Shown one piece after another: positions 51,009 through 60,385 of a DNA stretch of 64,000 nt. Position numbers and translations under genes: made by a program. Positions within the stretch are counted from its first letter, which is position 1. Every line of letters starts with the position of its first letter. Below the pieces are notes generated by a model that worked only from the letters and a program-made list of their open reading frames with translations, did not search any database and was not told where the DNA came from. The stretch is from JABDIY01 sp963803845 (lineage in GTDB: Bacteria; Actinomycetota; Acidimicrobiia; Acidimicrobiales; SZUA-35). The DNA is taken from the NCBI GenBank assembly GCA_963803845.1, contig CAWDNZ010000005.1, positions 744,001 to 808,000 on the forward strand, given 5' to 3'.

Positions 51009-52115
51009 CTAGCCGACCGTTTTGGCGCGTTCGGCGAGGGTCTCCAGGACACCATCGAAGGCTTTTGCGAAGCTCGCAACACCTTCGGTCTCCAGTTTGT
51101 CCGCTACTTCTTCGAGATCGATGCCCAGCGCGGCAAGGTTCTCGACGGTGGCGAAGGTAGCAGCTAGGTCCGCATCGATGGTCCTGGCTACAGTGCCGTG
51201 GTCATCGAATGCGTTGAGGGTGCCGTCTGGCAGTGTGTTCACCGTGTTGGGGCCGATCAAATTATCTACGTAAAGCGTGTCTGGATAGGACGGATCCTTG
51301 GTGGACGTGCTGGCCCAAAGCGGTCGCTGGTAGCGGGCACCGCGGGCGGCCAGCGCCTCCCAGCGGGGGCCGCTGAAAGTCTTCTCGAAGTTTTGATATG
51401 CGATCTGTGCGTTGGCCACGGCCGCTTGACCCTTGAGCGCCGCAGCCTCGGCGGTGCCGATGTCGTTGAGCCGCCGATCCACTTCAACATCGACACGGGA
51501 GACGAAGAACGACGCCACCGACGAGATAGTCCCCAGATCGGCTTCAGGGTGTGCTTTGGCGTAGGTCTCGAGCCCAGAGATATACGCCTCCATGACTGCG
51601 GCATAACGTTCGAGGCCGAAAATCAGCGTTACGTTGACGCTGATGCCTTCTCCGATGAGGGTCTGAATCGCTGGGATACCTTCCACCGTTGCGGGAACCT
51701 TGATGTAGAGGTTTGGGGCTTCCAGACGACCATCCAGGTCTCTAGCGGCTGTGACGGTGGCGTCGGTCTGGTGGGCCAGATTGGGCGACACTTCAACGGA
51801 TACATAGCCGTCTTCACCGCCGGAGCTCTCGAAAATTGGATTGAGTAGTGCCAACGCGGCCCGGATGTCATCAACCACGAGCTCCCAGTAGGCCTGGGTG
51901 ACAGACTTCCCGTCGGCGACCAATTGACGGAGGTCGGCGTCGTATTCGTCCGTATCGGTCATGGCCTTTGCGAAAATTGACGGATTGCTCGTGAGTCCCC
52001 GCACGCCCCGATCCAACCATGCCTGCATTTCGCCGCCGGTCAACCAGCCCCGGCGGAGGTTGTCGAGCCACGGGCTCTGCCCTTGTTCGGCGTGAAGTTT
52101 CTGGATGCGTGCCAT
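51009..52115 (-). CDS. tal: Transaldolase
   Basis: 368 aa, the longer actinobacterial type. GLTSNPSIFAKAM marks the start of the barrel, and NLYIKVPATVEGIPAI holds the Schiff-base Lys139; FFVSRVDVEVDRRL and YVDNLIGPNTVNTLPD come later. It moves dihydroxyacetone between sugar phosphates in the non-oxidative pentose phosphate pathway, with the transketolase gene upstream. It has its own TAGGCT box, so transcription need not depend on tkt. Confidence 0.95.
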   Translation of the reverse strand: MARIQKLHAEQGQSPWLDNLRRGWLTGGEMQAWLDRGVRGLTSNPSIFAKAMTDTDEYDADLRQLVADGKSVTQAYWELVVDDIRAALALLNPIFESSGGEDGYVSVEVSPNLAHQTDATVTAARDLDGRLEAPNLYIKVPATVEGIPAIQTLIGEGISVNVTLIFGLERYAAVMEAYISGLETYAKAHPEADLGTISSVASFFVSRVDVEVDRRLNDIGTAEAAALKGQAAVANAQIAYQNFEKTFSGPRWEALAARGARYQRPLWASTSTKDPSYPDTLYVDNLIGPNTVNTLPDGTLNAFDDHGTVARTIDADLAATFATVENLAALGIDLEEVADKLETEGVASFAKAFDGVLETLAERAKTVG

Positions 52116-52121
52116 CCACCA

Positions 52122-52127
52122 AGCCTA
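52122..52127 (-). promoter_or_regulatory. -10 box of tal
   Basis: TAGGCT on the minus strand, 6 nt before ATG 52115. Confidence 0.5.
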
Positions 52128-52202
52128 CCGAACCAGTCTGAATGTTAGGAGAACCCGATGCTGGGGGTCCCTGCCTTGAGGACTAGCGCAGCTGTGGCAA
52201 AA

Positions 52203-54164
52203 TCAGAGCAGGCCTCGTACCGCTTCGGCAACGGCGTCTGGGGTTATGCCAAGTTTTTCCATAACTATGTCGCCCGGAGCGGAGGCCCCGAACCGGTCGA
52301 TTCCGATCGCGTCGTTGGCCCAACGATGCCAACCCATCGTGACACCGGCCTCCACCGACACAGTGGGGACACCCGGCGGCAGGATCGACTGAATGTATTT
52401 GTCGCCCTGGGCCTCGAAGAGTTCCCATGAGGGCATGGAGACCACCCGAACCGCAGTTCCATCAGCAGCAAGCATTGCGGCGGCATCGGCGGCGACGCCC
52501 AGTTCGCTCCCGGTGCCGATCACGATGGCGTCGGGGTCAGGGACGTCGTTGATCGCATAGGCGCCTTTTGCAACGTTCGTAGCGATAGTGCCGGACTGCA
52601 CGGGAACGTTCTGACGAGAGAACACCAGGACGGTGGGCCCATCGGAGGCGATGGCTACCTGCCACGCTCCAACCGACTCGGTGGCATCACCGGGACGGAT
52701 CACCGTGAGATCGGGGATCAACCGCATGCTCATGGTCTGCTCGACCGGTTGATGGGTGGGGCCGTCTTCACCAACGCCGACCGAGTCATGGCTGAAGACG
52801 AAGATGGCTTTGGCCTTGCTGAGGGCGGCCAGTCGGAGGGCGGGCCGCATGTAATCGGCGAAGACCTCGAAGGTTCCGGCAAATGGAATGACACCGCCGT
52901 GGTGGGCCATGCCAACGAGCGCTGAACCCATTGCATGTTCGCGAACGCCGAAATAGATCTGGCGGCCGCCCGGTTCTTTGGCACTTTGAACGCCAAGGCC
53001 TGCGAGTTTGGTTCCGGTATTGCCGGTGAGATCCGCGGAACCACCGATGAGCCCCGGAATTCCGGGGGCGATTGCATCGACAACGGCCTGGGATGATTTG
53101 CGGGTGGCAACGGATTTGCCGGCTTCGAAGGTGGGCAGGTCGCCGTCCCAACCGTTGAGCCCGGTCTGGCTCCAACAAACGTCCCATGTGGCCCGATCGA
53201 TAGATGCAGCCGCCAGCCGATCGTCCCAGTCCGCGGACTTCGCTGCTCCGGCTGCTCCTGCTGCACCGTAGAATTCCTTCACCTCGACCGGGATGTAGAA
53301 GGACTCATTGGGAAGGCCCATCACGTCTTTGGCCACAGTGATCTCTTCCGCTCCGAAGGCCAGCCCGTGGGCGCTGTGATGGTCGGTGAGCGAGGGAGAT
53401 GGGTAGCCGATGTGGCTACGGATGATCACAATGGACGGCCGCTCGGTCTCGGCCTTGGCCTCGTTGATTGCCTTTTCGAGCACATCGAGATCGGTAGCGT
53501 TGTCGCCGATGTCCAGCACGTGCCAGCCGTAGGCTTCGAACCGCTTTGCAGCGTCGTCGGACAGGGCGAGATTGGTGTTGCCGTCGATCGTGATGTGGTT
53601 GTTGTCGTACATTGCGATCAAGTGCCCGAGCTTCTGGTGCCCAGCGAGGCTGGCGGCCTCATGGCTTATTCCTTCAGACAGGCAGCCATCGCCCATGACA
53701 ACGAAGGTGTGATGGTCCATGACCTTGGACCCGAAAGTGCTTCGGAGATATCGCTCGGCAATTGCCATACCCACCGCATTGGCAAAACCCTGTCCGAGCG
53801 GACCGGTGGTGACCTCCACACCAGCAGTGTGACCAGCCTCGGGATGACCGGGGGTTCGTGAGCCCCACTGGCGGAAGGCTTTGAGGTCATCGACCGAGAG
53901 GTCATATCCGGTCAGATGCAACATTGCATATTGAAGGATTGAGGTGTGCCCGTTGGAAAGAACAAAACGATCCCGGTCTTCCCAGTCCGGCCGGGCGGGG
54001 TCGTACTTCATGATGCGGGTCCACAGCACATGAGCGAGGGGAGCGAGCGCCATAGCGGTGCCCTGGTGACCGGAGTTCGCGGCGGCCGGCCCGTCCATGG
54101 CAATCCCCCTGACAACGTTGATGGCCAAGGATTCGAGGTCGGTAGCGTTTGCTGTGCTGGTCAC
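52203..54164 (-). CDS. tkt: Transketolase
   Basis: 653 aa. The thiamine diphosphate motif is GDGCLSEGISHEAASLAGHQ followed by YDNNHITIDG; VEVTTGPLGQGFANAVGMA precedes it and FVFSHDSVGVGEDGPTHQP is the pyrimidine-domain signature. It transfers two-carbon units between ketose and aldose phosphates. tal follows 87 nt downstream. GTG start (54164), with TAGCCT 7 nt upstream. Confidence 0.96.
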   Translation of the reverse strand: MTSTANATDLESLAINVVRGIAMDGPAAANSGHQGTAMALAPLAHVLWTRIMKYDPARPDWEDRDRFVLSNGHTSILQYAMLHLTGYDLSVDDLKAFRQWGSRTPGHPEAGHTAGVEVTTGPLGQGFANAVGMAIAERYLRSTFGSKVMDHHTFVVMGDGCLSEGISHEAASLAGHQKLGHLIAMYDNNHITIDGNTNLALSDDAAKRFEAYGWHVLDIGDNATDLDVLEKAINEAKAETERPSIVIIRSHIGYPSPSLTDHHSAHGLAFGAEEITVAKDVMGLPNESFYIPVEVKEFYGAAGAAGAAKSADWDDRLAAASIDRATWDVCWSQTGLNGWDGDLPTFEAGKSVATRKSSQAVVDAIAPGIPGLIGGSADLTGNTGTKLAGLGVQSAKEPGGRQIYFGVREHAMGSALVGMAHHGGVIPFAGTFEVFADYMRPALRLAALSKAKAIFVFSHDSVGVGEDGPTHQPVEQTMSMRLIPDLTVIRPGDATESVGAWQVAIASDGPTVLVFSRQNVPVQSGTIATNVAKGAYAINDVPDPDAIVIGTGSELGVAADAAAMLAADGTAVRVVSMPSWELFEAQGDKYIQSILPPGVPTVSVEAGVTMGWHRWANDAIGIDRFGASAPGDIVMEKLGITPDAVAEAVRGLL

Positions 54165-54171
54165 ATCGGTG

Positions 54172-54177
54172 AGGCTA
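54172..54177 (-). promoter_or_regulatory. -10 box of tkt
   Basis: TAGCCT on the minus strand, 7 nt before GTG 54164. Confidence 0.5.
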
Positions 54178-54245
54178 TCCAGCTAGGGCCTTTGGAGCGC
54201 CGGGTGGTATGGCGAAAGTGGTATGTCGAAACCTGCCGTGTTAGC

Positions 54246-54251
54246 TAGGGT
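54246..54251 (+). promoter_or_regulatory. -10 box of rhodanese-metZ operon
   Basis: TAGGGT, 6 nt before ATG 54258. Confidence 0.5.
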
Positions 54252-54257
54252 TTAGCC

Positions 54258-54656
54258 ATGATCGTGCCGCAGATTTCGCTGGAAGAAGCGTGGGAAACTC
54301 TCAGCCAGGACAAAGAGTCGGTTTTGGTCGATGTGCGAACCACCGCGGAGTGGGCGTTTGTCGGAATTCCCGATCTGTCGTCTCTCCGAAAGGACGTTCG
54401 ATTCGTCGAATGGATCCGGTTCCCCAACGGTGAACGCAACGAGCGCTTTTTGGCCGATGTCACCGATGGACTGAAGACGGATCAAGTGGTTCTGCTTCTG
54501 TGTCGCTCCGGGGCTCGATCAAATGCTGCAGCTGCGCTGATGGCCCAAGAGGGCTACGAAGTCGCCAACATCGGCTCAGGTTTTGAGGGCGATTTGACTC
54601 CGGGCGGCCACCGCCATGGCGGTTGGAAAGACGCCTTGCCTTGGGTGCAGACGTGA
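54258..54656 (+). CDS. Rhodanese-like domain protein coupled to metZ
   Basis: 132 aa, one rhodanese domain. VLVDVRTTAEWAFVGIPDL opens it and LLLCRSGARSNAAAALM holds the active cysteine. It overlaps metZ by 4 nt (GTGA). In proteobacteria too, a rhodanese gene is often next to metZ, and it is thought to deliver sulfide sulfur to homocysteine synthesis; direct proof for this one is lacking. Confidence 0.9.
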   Translation: MIVPQISLEEAWETLSQDKESVLVDVRTTAEWAFVGIPDLSSLRKDVRFVEWIRFPNGERNERFLADVTDGLKTDQVVLLLCRSGARSNAAAALMAQEGYEVANIGSGFEGDLTPGGHRHGGWKDALPWVQT

Positions 54657-55858
54657 CTGGCGACGACCAGCAGAGAATGGGGGTAGCCACCCAGCTTGTT
54701 CGAGGTGGTTTGAGCCGCTCTCCCTTCGACGAAACGGCCGAGGCCATGTACCTCACGTCGGGCTACGTCTACAGCTCGGCCGCTGAAGCTGAGGCGGCGT
54801 TCAAAGGCGAGCGACAACGTTTCATCTATTCGAGGTACGGGAACCCCACAGTCGCCATGTTCGAAGAACGGCTTCGGCTTCTCGAAGGAGCCGAAGCGTG
54901 CATGGCCACGGCCAGCGGAATGGCTGCAGTGTTTGCGTCAATGGCGAGCCTCGTGGGCGCCGGTGACCGCGTGGTCGCATCGCGGGCACTTTTTGGATCG
55001 TGTCACGTGATCCTGACCGAGATCCTCCCGCGTATGGGAGTAGACACCGTTCTAGTTGACGGCACCGATCTGGCGGAGTGGGAGCAAGCTCTCGCATCGG
55101 GAGCCAAGGCTGTCTTCCTCGAATCCCCATCCAACCCCGGATTGGAAATCATCGATTTGGCGGCCGTTTGCGAAATGGCGCATGCGGCTGGGGCGGTAGT
55201 GATTGTTGACAACGTTTTTGCCAGCCCGATCCTTCAGAAGCCTTTGGAGTTCGGAGCCGATGTTGTGGTCTACAGCGCCACCAAGCACATCGACGGACAA
55301 GGCAGGACCCTCGGCGGAGCAGTGCTCGCTAGCCAGGAGTATGTGGATTCTTACTTGATGCCGTTCCTTCGCCACACCGGGCCCAGCCTGAGCCCGTTCA
55401 ATGCATGGGTTCTGGTGAAGGGAATGGAGACGCTGCGGCTTCGGGTCGACGCCATGAGTGCTTCAGCTGAACAAATTGCCCGGGCCCTCCAGCAGCACCC
55501 CGCCTTGGTGGGCCTCAAGTATCCCGGCTTGCCATCACACCCGCAGTTCGATCTCGCCAAGCGGCAAATGAAGAGCGGCGGAACAATTCTCACGTTCACC
55601 GTTCGAGGCAAGGAGGAAGAGGCAAAGAACAATGCGTTCCAAGTGATGGACGCCCTTCGATTGTGCGATATTTCCAACAATGTTGGTGACTCCAAGAGTT
55701 TGGTGACCCATCCGTCCACCACCACCCATCGTCGTCTTCCGCCCGAGGCTCGAGCGGCAGTAGGAATCACCGACGGAATGGTCAGACTCTCCGTGGGTCT
55801 CGAAGACCCCGCCGACCTCATCGCCGATGTCAGTCAGGCTCTGGATGGGGTCGTCTGA
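54653..55858 (+). CDS. metZ: O-succinylhomoserine sulfhydrylase
   Basis: 401 aa Cys/Met-metabolism PLP enzyme making homocysteine from O-succinylhomoserine and sulfide. FIYSRYGNPTVAMFEERL, MATASGMAAV and the PLP loop SATKHIDGQGRTLGG (Lys211) are present; KHIDGQGR is the MetZ variant of the loop. DNVFASPILQKPL and HPSTTTHRRL complete the active site. GTG 54653 starts inside the rhodanese stop. Confidence 0.95.
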   Translation: MTGDDQQRMGVATQLVRGGLSRSPFDETAEAMYLTSGYVYSSAAEAEAAFKGERQRFIYSRYGNPTVAMFEERLRLLEGAEACMATASGMAAVFASMASLVGAGDRVVASRALFGSCHVILTEILPRMGVDTVLVDGTDLAEWEQALASGAKAVFLESPSNPGLEIIDLAAVCEMAHAAGAVVIVDNVFASPILQKPLEFGADVVVYSATKHIDGQGRTLGGAVLASQEYVDSYLMPFLRHTGPSLSPFNAWVLVKGMETLRLRVDAMSASAEQIARALQQHPALVGLKYPGLPSHPQFDLAKRQMKSGGTILTFTVRGKEEEAKNNAFQVMDALRLCDISNNVGDSKSLVTHPSTTTHRRLPPEARAAVGITDGMVRLSVGLEDPADLIADVSQALDGVV

Positions 55859-55914
55859 AACCGGGCCGCCCGTACCTTTCCATCGAGGCGTTCGGTATCG
55901 GATAGACAGAACGC

Positions 55915-56307
55915 ATGGAAATCATCGCCGCCGTCTTCGCCGACGACATTCAGCTGCGACCCGTACCTGGGCCCGCTACTCAGATCGACCTCACCGGTAT
56001 TCAGTTTTCGGCACCCGCACCGGGGCCGGTTCCTGTGACCGTCGGTCCCCATCTGATGGTGCTGGTCTGGTGCCCGCCAGACCACAACGGCTTTGGAGCA
56101 CTGGAAGTCCTTTTCGTCCGTGACGGTGAGGCGGAGCCGGTGGCAAGAAATGCGCAGCCGCTTCAGATCGAACCGGGGAAGTTCAACTACCGGCTCGTAC
56201 GAGCGGAGATTCCCTTCTCCGAGTACGGGACGGTCGTGGCGGAATGCCGCATAGATGGCGGGCCCGTGTCGCGTGTGCCCTACACCCTCCTTCCGCCCGT
56301 CCAGTAG
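55915..56307 (+). CDS. Conserved beta-rich protein, function unknown
   Basis: 130 aa, mostly beta strands (MEIIAAVFADDIQLRP, PHLMVLVWCPPDHNGFG, FNYRLVRAEIPFSEYGTVV). It resembles short actinobacterial proteins that carry one Ig-like beta-sandwich of the DUF6941 kind, by pattern only. No signal peptide. TAGACA 6 nt before ATG is a near match to the usual promoter hexamer. Confidence 0.65.
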   Translation: MEIIAAVFADDIQLRPVPGPATQIDLTGIQFSAPAPGPVPVTVGPHLMVLVWCPPDHNGFGALEVLFVRDGEAEPVARNAQPLQIEPGKFNYRLVRAEIPFSEYGTVVAECRIDGGPVSRVPYTLLPPVQ

Positions 56308-56321
56308 TCAGGCTCGGCGGT

Positions 56322-56327
56322 TAGCCT
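56322..56327 (+). promoter_or_regulatory. -10 box of TetR-FIST operon
   Basis: TAGCCT, 6 nt before GTG 56334. Confidence 0.5.
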
Positions 56328-56333
56328 GAGCCG

Positions 56334-56948
56334 GTGGCCGAACCTTCCACGCGCGATCAGATTCTGGTGGAAGCGCGCCACTGCTTCGCCGCTCAGGGTT
56401 TTGAGGGAACCTCTCTCAACGACATCGCCGCCGGTGTGGGAATTCGACGCCCCAGCCTCCTCCACCATTTCGACTCGAAGGAAGCGATCTACCGTCAGAT
56501 CCTGTCCGATGCGCTGGCCGACTATGGAGACCAGACCGAGGCCGCTCGCACCTCCGAATCCGACGGCTGGGAACTGGTCGACAGTATCGTGGCGGCGAGC
56601 TTCCACTTCTTCGTGGAAAACCCCGAGATCATTGTGATCGTTCGCCGGGAAGCGATGACCGATCAGAGCCCGCTCGGGTTCAATTTGGGTGTGGCCCTGC
56701 GCCCCTACTTCCGGCGGGCCGTGGCGTTTTTCGAGCGGCAAATGGACGCCGGCGTCTTCCGTCGCCATGACGCTGAGAACCTTGTGCTCACCGGTTACGG
56801 TGCTCTGCTCACCTATTTCTCGGATCACGTGATGCTGAAGGGGCTCGTGAGCGAAGACCCTTTCTCCGAGGCGTCGTTGGAGGCTCGTTTCGAACACATG
56901 CGAAGCTTCATTCGTGCGGCCCTTGAACCGGTGAAGGGAGCGAAGTGA
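56334..56948 (+). CDS. TetR family transcriptional regulator, coupled to FIST gene
   Basis: 204 aa. The N-terminal HTH is typical: ILVEARHCFAAQGFEGTSLN and RRPSLLHHFDSKEAIYRQIL. The C-terminal domain is a usual TetR ligand-binding fold. It overlaps the FIST gene by 4 nt (GTGA), so the regulator and sensor are made together, and they may act in one response. Confidence 0.9.
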   Translation: MAEPSTRDQILVEARHCFAAQGFEGTSLNDIAAGVGIRRPSLLHHFDSKEAIYRQILSDALADYGDQTEAARTSESDGWELVDSIVAASFHFFVENPEIIVIVRREAMTDQSPLGFNLGVALRPYFRRAVAFFERQMDAGVFRRHDAENLVLTGYGALLTYFSDHVMLKGLVSEDPFSEASLEARFEHMRSFIRAALEPVKGAK

Positions 56949-58078
56949 CCGGCTGTTTCGTCGCCTCCCACTCCCAGCATCCGGATCCCATCGACGCGGT
57001 CGGTGAGGTCTTGGGAGATCTCAGTGAACGGATGCAGGGCAACCCAGATTTGGCGGTGGTCTTCGCCTCCGGCACCCATGCGGTCGCCCTCAGCCAAATC
57101 ACCGCCAGTGTTTCACAATTCATGGGAGCTCAGACCGTGCTGGGGGTATCGGTGAGTGGCATTATCGGCGGCGGGGAAGAGATCGAGTCAGGGTCGGCGG
57201 TCAGCGTGTGGCTGGGGGAGACCGGCCCGGTTCGGCCAGTCCGTCTTGAGGCCATCGACGGAGGCCGAACGATTCTAGGTCTACCCGACGAGATACCTGG
57301 CGAGGCCGTTCTGCTCTTGCTGGCCGATCCCTTCGGTTTTCCCGCCGAACAACTCTTGGACGCTCTCGCTCAGTCCGCTCCTGCGGTCCACGTGGTAGGC
57401 GGGCTCGCCTCTGCCGCCAGGGCACCGGGAGGGAATACGCTGGTTCTGGATGGTGCGGTTCACACCGATGGTGCCGTCGGCGTGCTCCTGGAGCCCGGTG
57501 TGAGTACTCCATTGGTGAGCCAGGGATGTCGACCGATCGGAACGCCATGGGTCGTGACCGATTGTGCTGGGCAGATGATCAATGCACTGGGCGGTGAACC
57601 GGCCCTCGGGCGGTTAGAAGCGGTCATCGAGGGTCTTTCCAATTCGGATAGGGCGCTCGCAGCCCGAGGGCTTCATTTAGGCATCGTGGCCAACGAACAG
57701 ACCGAGAGTTTCCAGCGTGGCGATTTTTCGATTCGGTCCGTTTTGGGCGCAGATCGATCAAACGGTGCGCTGGCGGTTGGGGACCGGGTGCAGGTGGGTC
57801 AGGTTGTGCAGTTCCACGTACGTGACGCTGTTTCTGCCAGCGAAGACCTCGATCATCAATTAGCTGAACACGATCGAGATCCGGTGCAGGGTGCTCTGGT
57901 CTTCACCTGCACTGGTCGGGGTTCACACATGTTCGCCGAGCCCAGCCACGATGCGTGGGCGATTCGAGAACGATTTGGAGAAGTGGCCACCGCAGGAATG
58001 TTCTGCGCCGGTGAGCTGGGACCTGTGGGTCCCCGCAATGCCCTCCACGGGTTCACCGCCACGATGCTGCTCTTCTAG
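56945..58078 (+). CDS. FIST domain protein (small-ligand sensor)
   Basis: 377 aa, FIST N and C domains. LAVVFASGTHAVALSQI, VLGVSVSGIIGGGEEIESG and VVGGLASAARAPGGNTLVLDG cover FIST_N; VFTCTGRGSHMFAEPSHDA and GMFCAGELGPVGPRNALHGF the FIST_C end. FIST proteins are thought to bind small ligands such as amino acids in signal transduction. No kinase or cyclase partner is seen; the TetR gene is its only linked gene. Confidence 0.9.
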   Translation: MTGCFVASHSQHPDPIDAVGEVLGDLSERMQGNPDLAVVFASGTHAVALSQITASVSQFMGAQTVLGVSVSGIIGGGEEIESGSAVSVWLGETGPVRPVRLEAIDGGRTILGLPDEIPGEAVLLLLADPFGFPAEQLLDALAQSAPAVHVVGGLASAARAPGGNTLVLDGAVHTDGAVGVLLEPGVSTPLVSQGCRPIGTPWVVTDCAGQMINALGGEPALGRLEAVIEGLSNSDRALAARGLHLGIVANEQTESFQRGDFSIRSVLGADRSNGALAVGDRVQVGQVVQFHVRDAVSASEDLDHQLAEHDRDPVQGALVFTCTGRGSHMFAEPSHDAWAIRERFGEVATAGMFCAGELGPVGPRNALHGFTATMLLF

Positions 58079-58095
58079 CGCTGTGCTCTTCCAGT

Positions 58096-58119
58096 GCCGC
58101 GGCCAGGCAGAGCCGCGGC
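58096..58119 (+). terminator. Possible terminator after FIST gene
   Basis: GCCGCGGC at 58096-58103 and again at 58112-58119 (self-complementary arms, 8-nt loop), 17 nt after the stop; followed by CGGGGTGTTTG, no long T run. Confidence 0.45.
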
Positions 58120-58176
58120 CGGGGTGTTTGCCCTCCGTTAGGGACTTGCTCGTCCTCGTAGTAGAACTGGAGGCCG

Positions 58177-60303
58177 ATGGTCACGCTCTCGGAACTGGAA
58201 TCCAAAAGACGATTGGCTGAAAGGGGGGTTCCCTTTCTTGCCGAACACAACTGTTCCACGGTGCCCGAAGCGGTTGCCGCCGCCGCTGATCTGGGCACCC
58301 CGGTCGTGATGAAACTCAACGGGGACCGCATCGCTCACAAGACTGAACGCGGTCTCGTGCGACTGAACGTCAAGGGGGAATCGGCGGTCGCAGCGGCCGC
58401 AGCCGAACTACTTGGGGCGGCGACACCGGAGGACGGTCCGGTCACGGTTCTGGTGGCGCCGATGGTGAGCACCACACGCGAGTTCATCGCCGGACTCACC
58501 GTGGATGAACAATTCGGACCGTGTGTTCTGTTCGGGGTCGGCGGTGTCTTGGCCGAAGCGGTCGGAGACGTTCTACTGCGATTGGCCCCACTCAGCAGGG
58601 AAGCGGCAGCGGAGATGGTTGAGTCATTCGGGCTCCCTGCTCTCCTCGACGCTTTTCGTGGCGAACCAGCGGTTGATCGCGACGCTCTCATCTCGCTTCT
58701 CGTTGCGCTGGGCTCGGTCGCGGATGATCCCGAGGTCGCAGCAGTGGATCTGAATCCCATTCTGATCAACAACGGCACTCCTGTTGCGGTCGATGCGCTG
58801 GTAGAGCTGCGGGACAAAGGTCGCAGCTCCGGTGGTATCGAGGGCGCCACGATCGACCCGGGGCGATTGTCATCACTGTTTGATCCCCACGGTGTAGTGG
58901 TCATCGGTGCATCCACCCATCCCGGCAAGTTCGGTTTCGTGAGCCTCCACAACATTCTGGCCAACGGCTATTCGGGCCCTGTGGCGGCCACAAATCGTGA
59001 CAGTGCCGACGTGCTGGGCATGAAGACATTCGCCTCTGTGGAGGACATCCCCGCCGACGTGCCGCTGGAAATGGCGTTCTTCTGCACGCCTGCCGCCGTG
59101 AATCCGGACATCCTCCGGGCCTGCGCCGGACGGGGGGTAAAGGCCGCATTCGTCACCTCCGCCGGTTATGCCGAGGCGCATGAGGAGGGAGTGAAGCTTC
59201 AGTTCGAACTTCTGACCGTGGCAACGGAGCTGGGAATGGTGATTGGAGGCCCCAACGGGCAGGGTGTTGTGAGCACGCCGTCATCACTGTGCGCACAAAT
59301 CGTGGCGCCATATCCCGTTGCGGGAACAATTGGTGTCGCCAGCCAGAGCGGCAATCTTGTCTCCTCGTTCATGAACCTGGCCAACGCCAGCGGCGTCGGG
59401 ATCTCCCGAGCGGTGAGCGCCGGTAATGCGGCGATGCTCGGGGTGATCGACTATTTGGAGTACTTCGCCACCGATCTGCACACCAATGTGGGCCTTGCCT
59501 ATGTTGAGGGGCTCGCCGACGGGCGGACGTTCGCTGAGCGGCTCACACGAATCACGGCCACGATGCCCGTGGTGGTTGTGAAGGGTGGGGCAACCGAAGG
59601 GGGAGCCCAGGCCGCCGCATCTCATACGGGTTCGATGGCCAGCAACGACAGGGTCTTCGACGGAGCGCTGCGGTCCGCGGGGGCGATCCGGGCGGCGGAC
59701 CCGGAGGAAGCATTCGATTTCGCAGCGACTTTTGCCACCCAACCACTGCCCACTGGCAACAAGGTCGCCATCTTCACCGCCGCCGGAGGCTGGGGGGTGG
59801 TGGCAGCTGATGCGGTGGCAAACTCATCGCTGGAGTTGCTGGAGCTTCCCGCTGATCTGCTGGCGGCGATCGACCAGCACCTGCCGCCGAGGTGGAGCAA
59901 GTCCAACCCGATCGACCTCGCCGGTGGAGAGACCCGAGATACGATCCCCACCCTCCTCCACCTGGTGGCGGAGCATCCGGCGGTGGATGCGGTCCTGTAT
60001 CTCGGGTTAGGTATTCAGGCCAACCAGGCAGCCATGTTCCGTTCCGGCGGCTTTTACCCCGATCACGGTCTCGAGCGCATCGTCGAATACCACGAACGGC
60101 AGGACACCCGTTTCGCCACTGCTGCTGCAGAAGCGTCGGACGCAGCCGGTAAACCGGTCTTGGTGGCCACCGAACTCGCGATTTCCAACCCGGAGAACCC
60201 CGGTCCTGCCGCCGTCCGTACGTCGGGTCGCTTGTGTTACCCGACCGCTGGTCGAGCGGTAAAGTCACTCGACGCCCTCTGGCGCTACGCACGGTCTCGT
60301 TGA
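58177..60303 (+). CDS. Acyl-CoA synthetase (ADP/NDP-forming type), ATP-grasp first
   Basis: 708 aa of the acetate-CoA ligase (ADP-forming) superfamily. The ATP-grasp domain comes first (residues 1-215: PVVMKLNGDRIAHKTERG, VAAVDLNPILINNGTP), then the CoA-binding Rossmann domain (LFDPHGVVVIGASTHPGKFG at 235-254) and the two ligase domains (VASQSGNLVSSFM; ASHTGSMASN with the likely phospho-His483). Most known ACD chains run CoA-binding, ligase, ATP-grasp, so this one is circularly ordered. It would make acyl-CoA or recover ATP; the acid is unknown. GGAGG precedes ATG. Confidence 0.88.
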   Translation: MVTLSELESKRRLAERGVPFLAEHNCSTVPEAVAAAADLGTPVVMKLNGDRIAHKTERGLVRLNVKGESAVAAAAAELLGAATPEDGPVTVLVAPMVSTTREFIAGLTVDEQFGPCVLFGVGGVLAEAVGDVLLRLAPLSREAAAEMVESFGLPALLDAFRGEPAVDRDALISLLVALGSVADDPEVAAVDLNPILINNGTPVAVDALVELRDKGRSSGGIEGATIDPGRLSSLFDPHGVVVIGASTHPGKFGFVSLHNILANGYSGPVAATNRDSADVLGMKTFASVEDIPADVPLEMAFFCTPAAVNPDILRACAGRGVKAAFVTSAGYAEAHEEGVKLQFELLTVATELGMVIGGPNGQGVVSTPSSLCAQIVAPYPVAGTIGVASQSGNLVSSFMNLANASGVGISRAVSAGNAAMLGVIDYLEYFATDLHTNVGLAYVEGLADGRTFAERLTRITATMPVVVVKGGATEGGAQAAASHTGSMASNDRVFDGALRSAGAIRAADPEEAFDFAATFATQPLPTGNKVAIFTAAGGWGVVAADAVANSSLELLELPADLLAAIDQHLPPRWSKSNPIDLAGGETRDTIPTLLHLVAEHPAVDAVLYLGLGIQANQAAMFRSGGFYPDHGLERIVEYHERQDTRFATAAAEASDAAGKPVLVATELAISNPENPGPAAVRTSGRLCYPTAGRAVKSLDALWRYARSR

Positions 60304-60385
60304 CCCGTGATCTCGTTGGATCGAGCAGGGCGGAGCGCCGGGGCTGCGCGACAGATCGACCAACGTGGGGTATTGTCGGGCGCTG

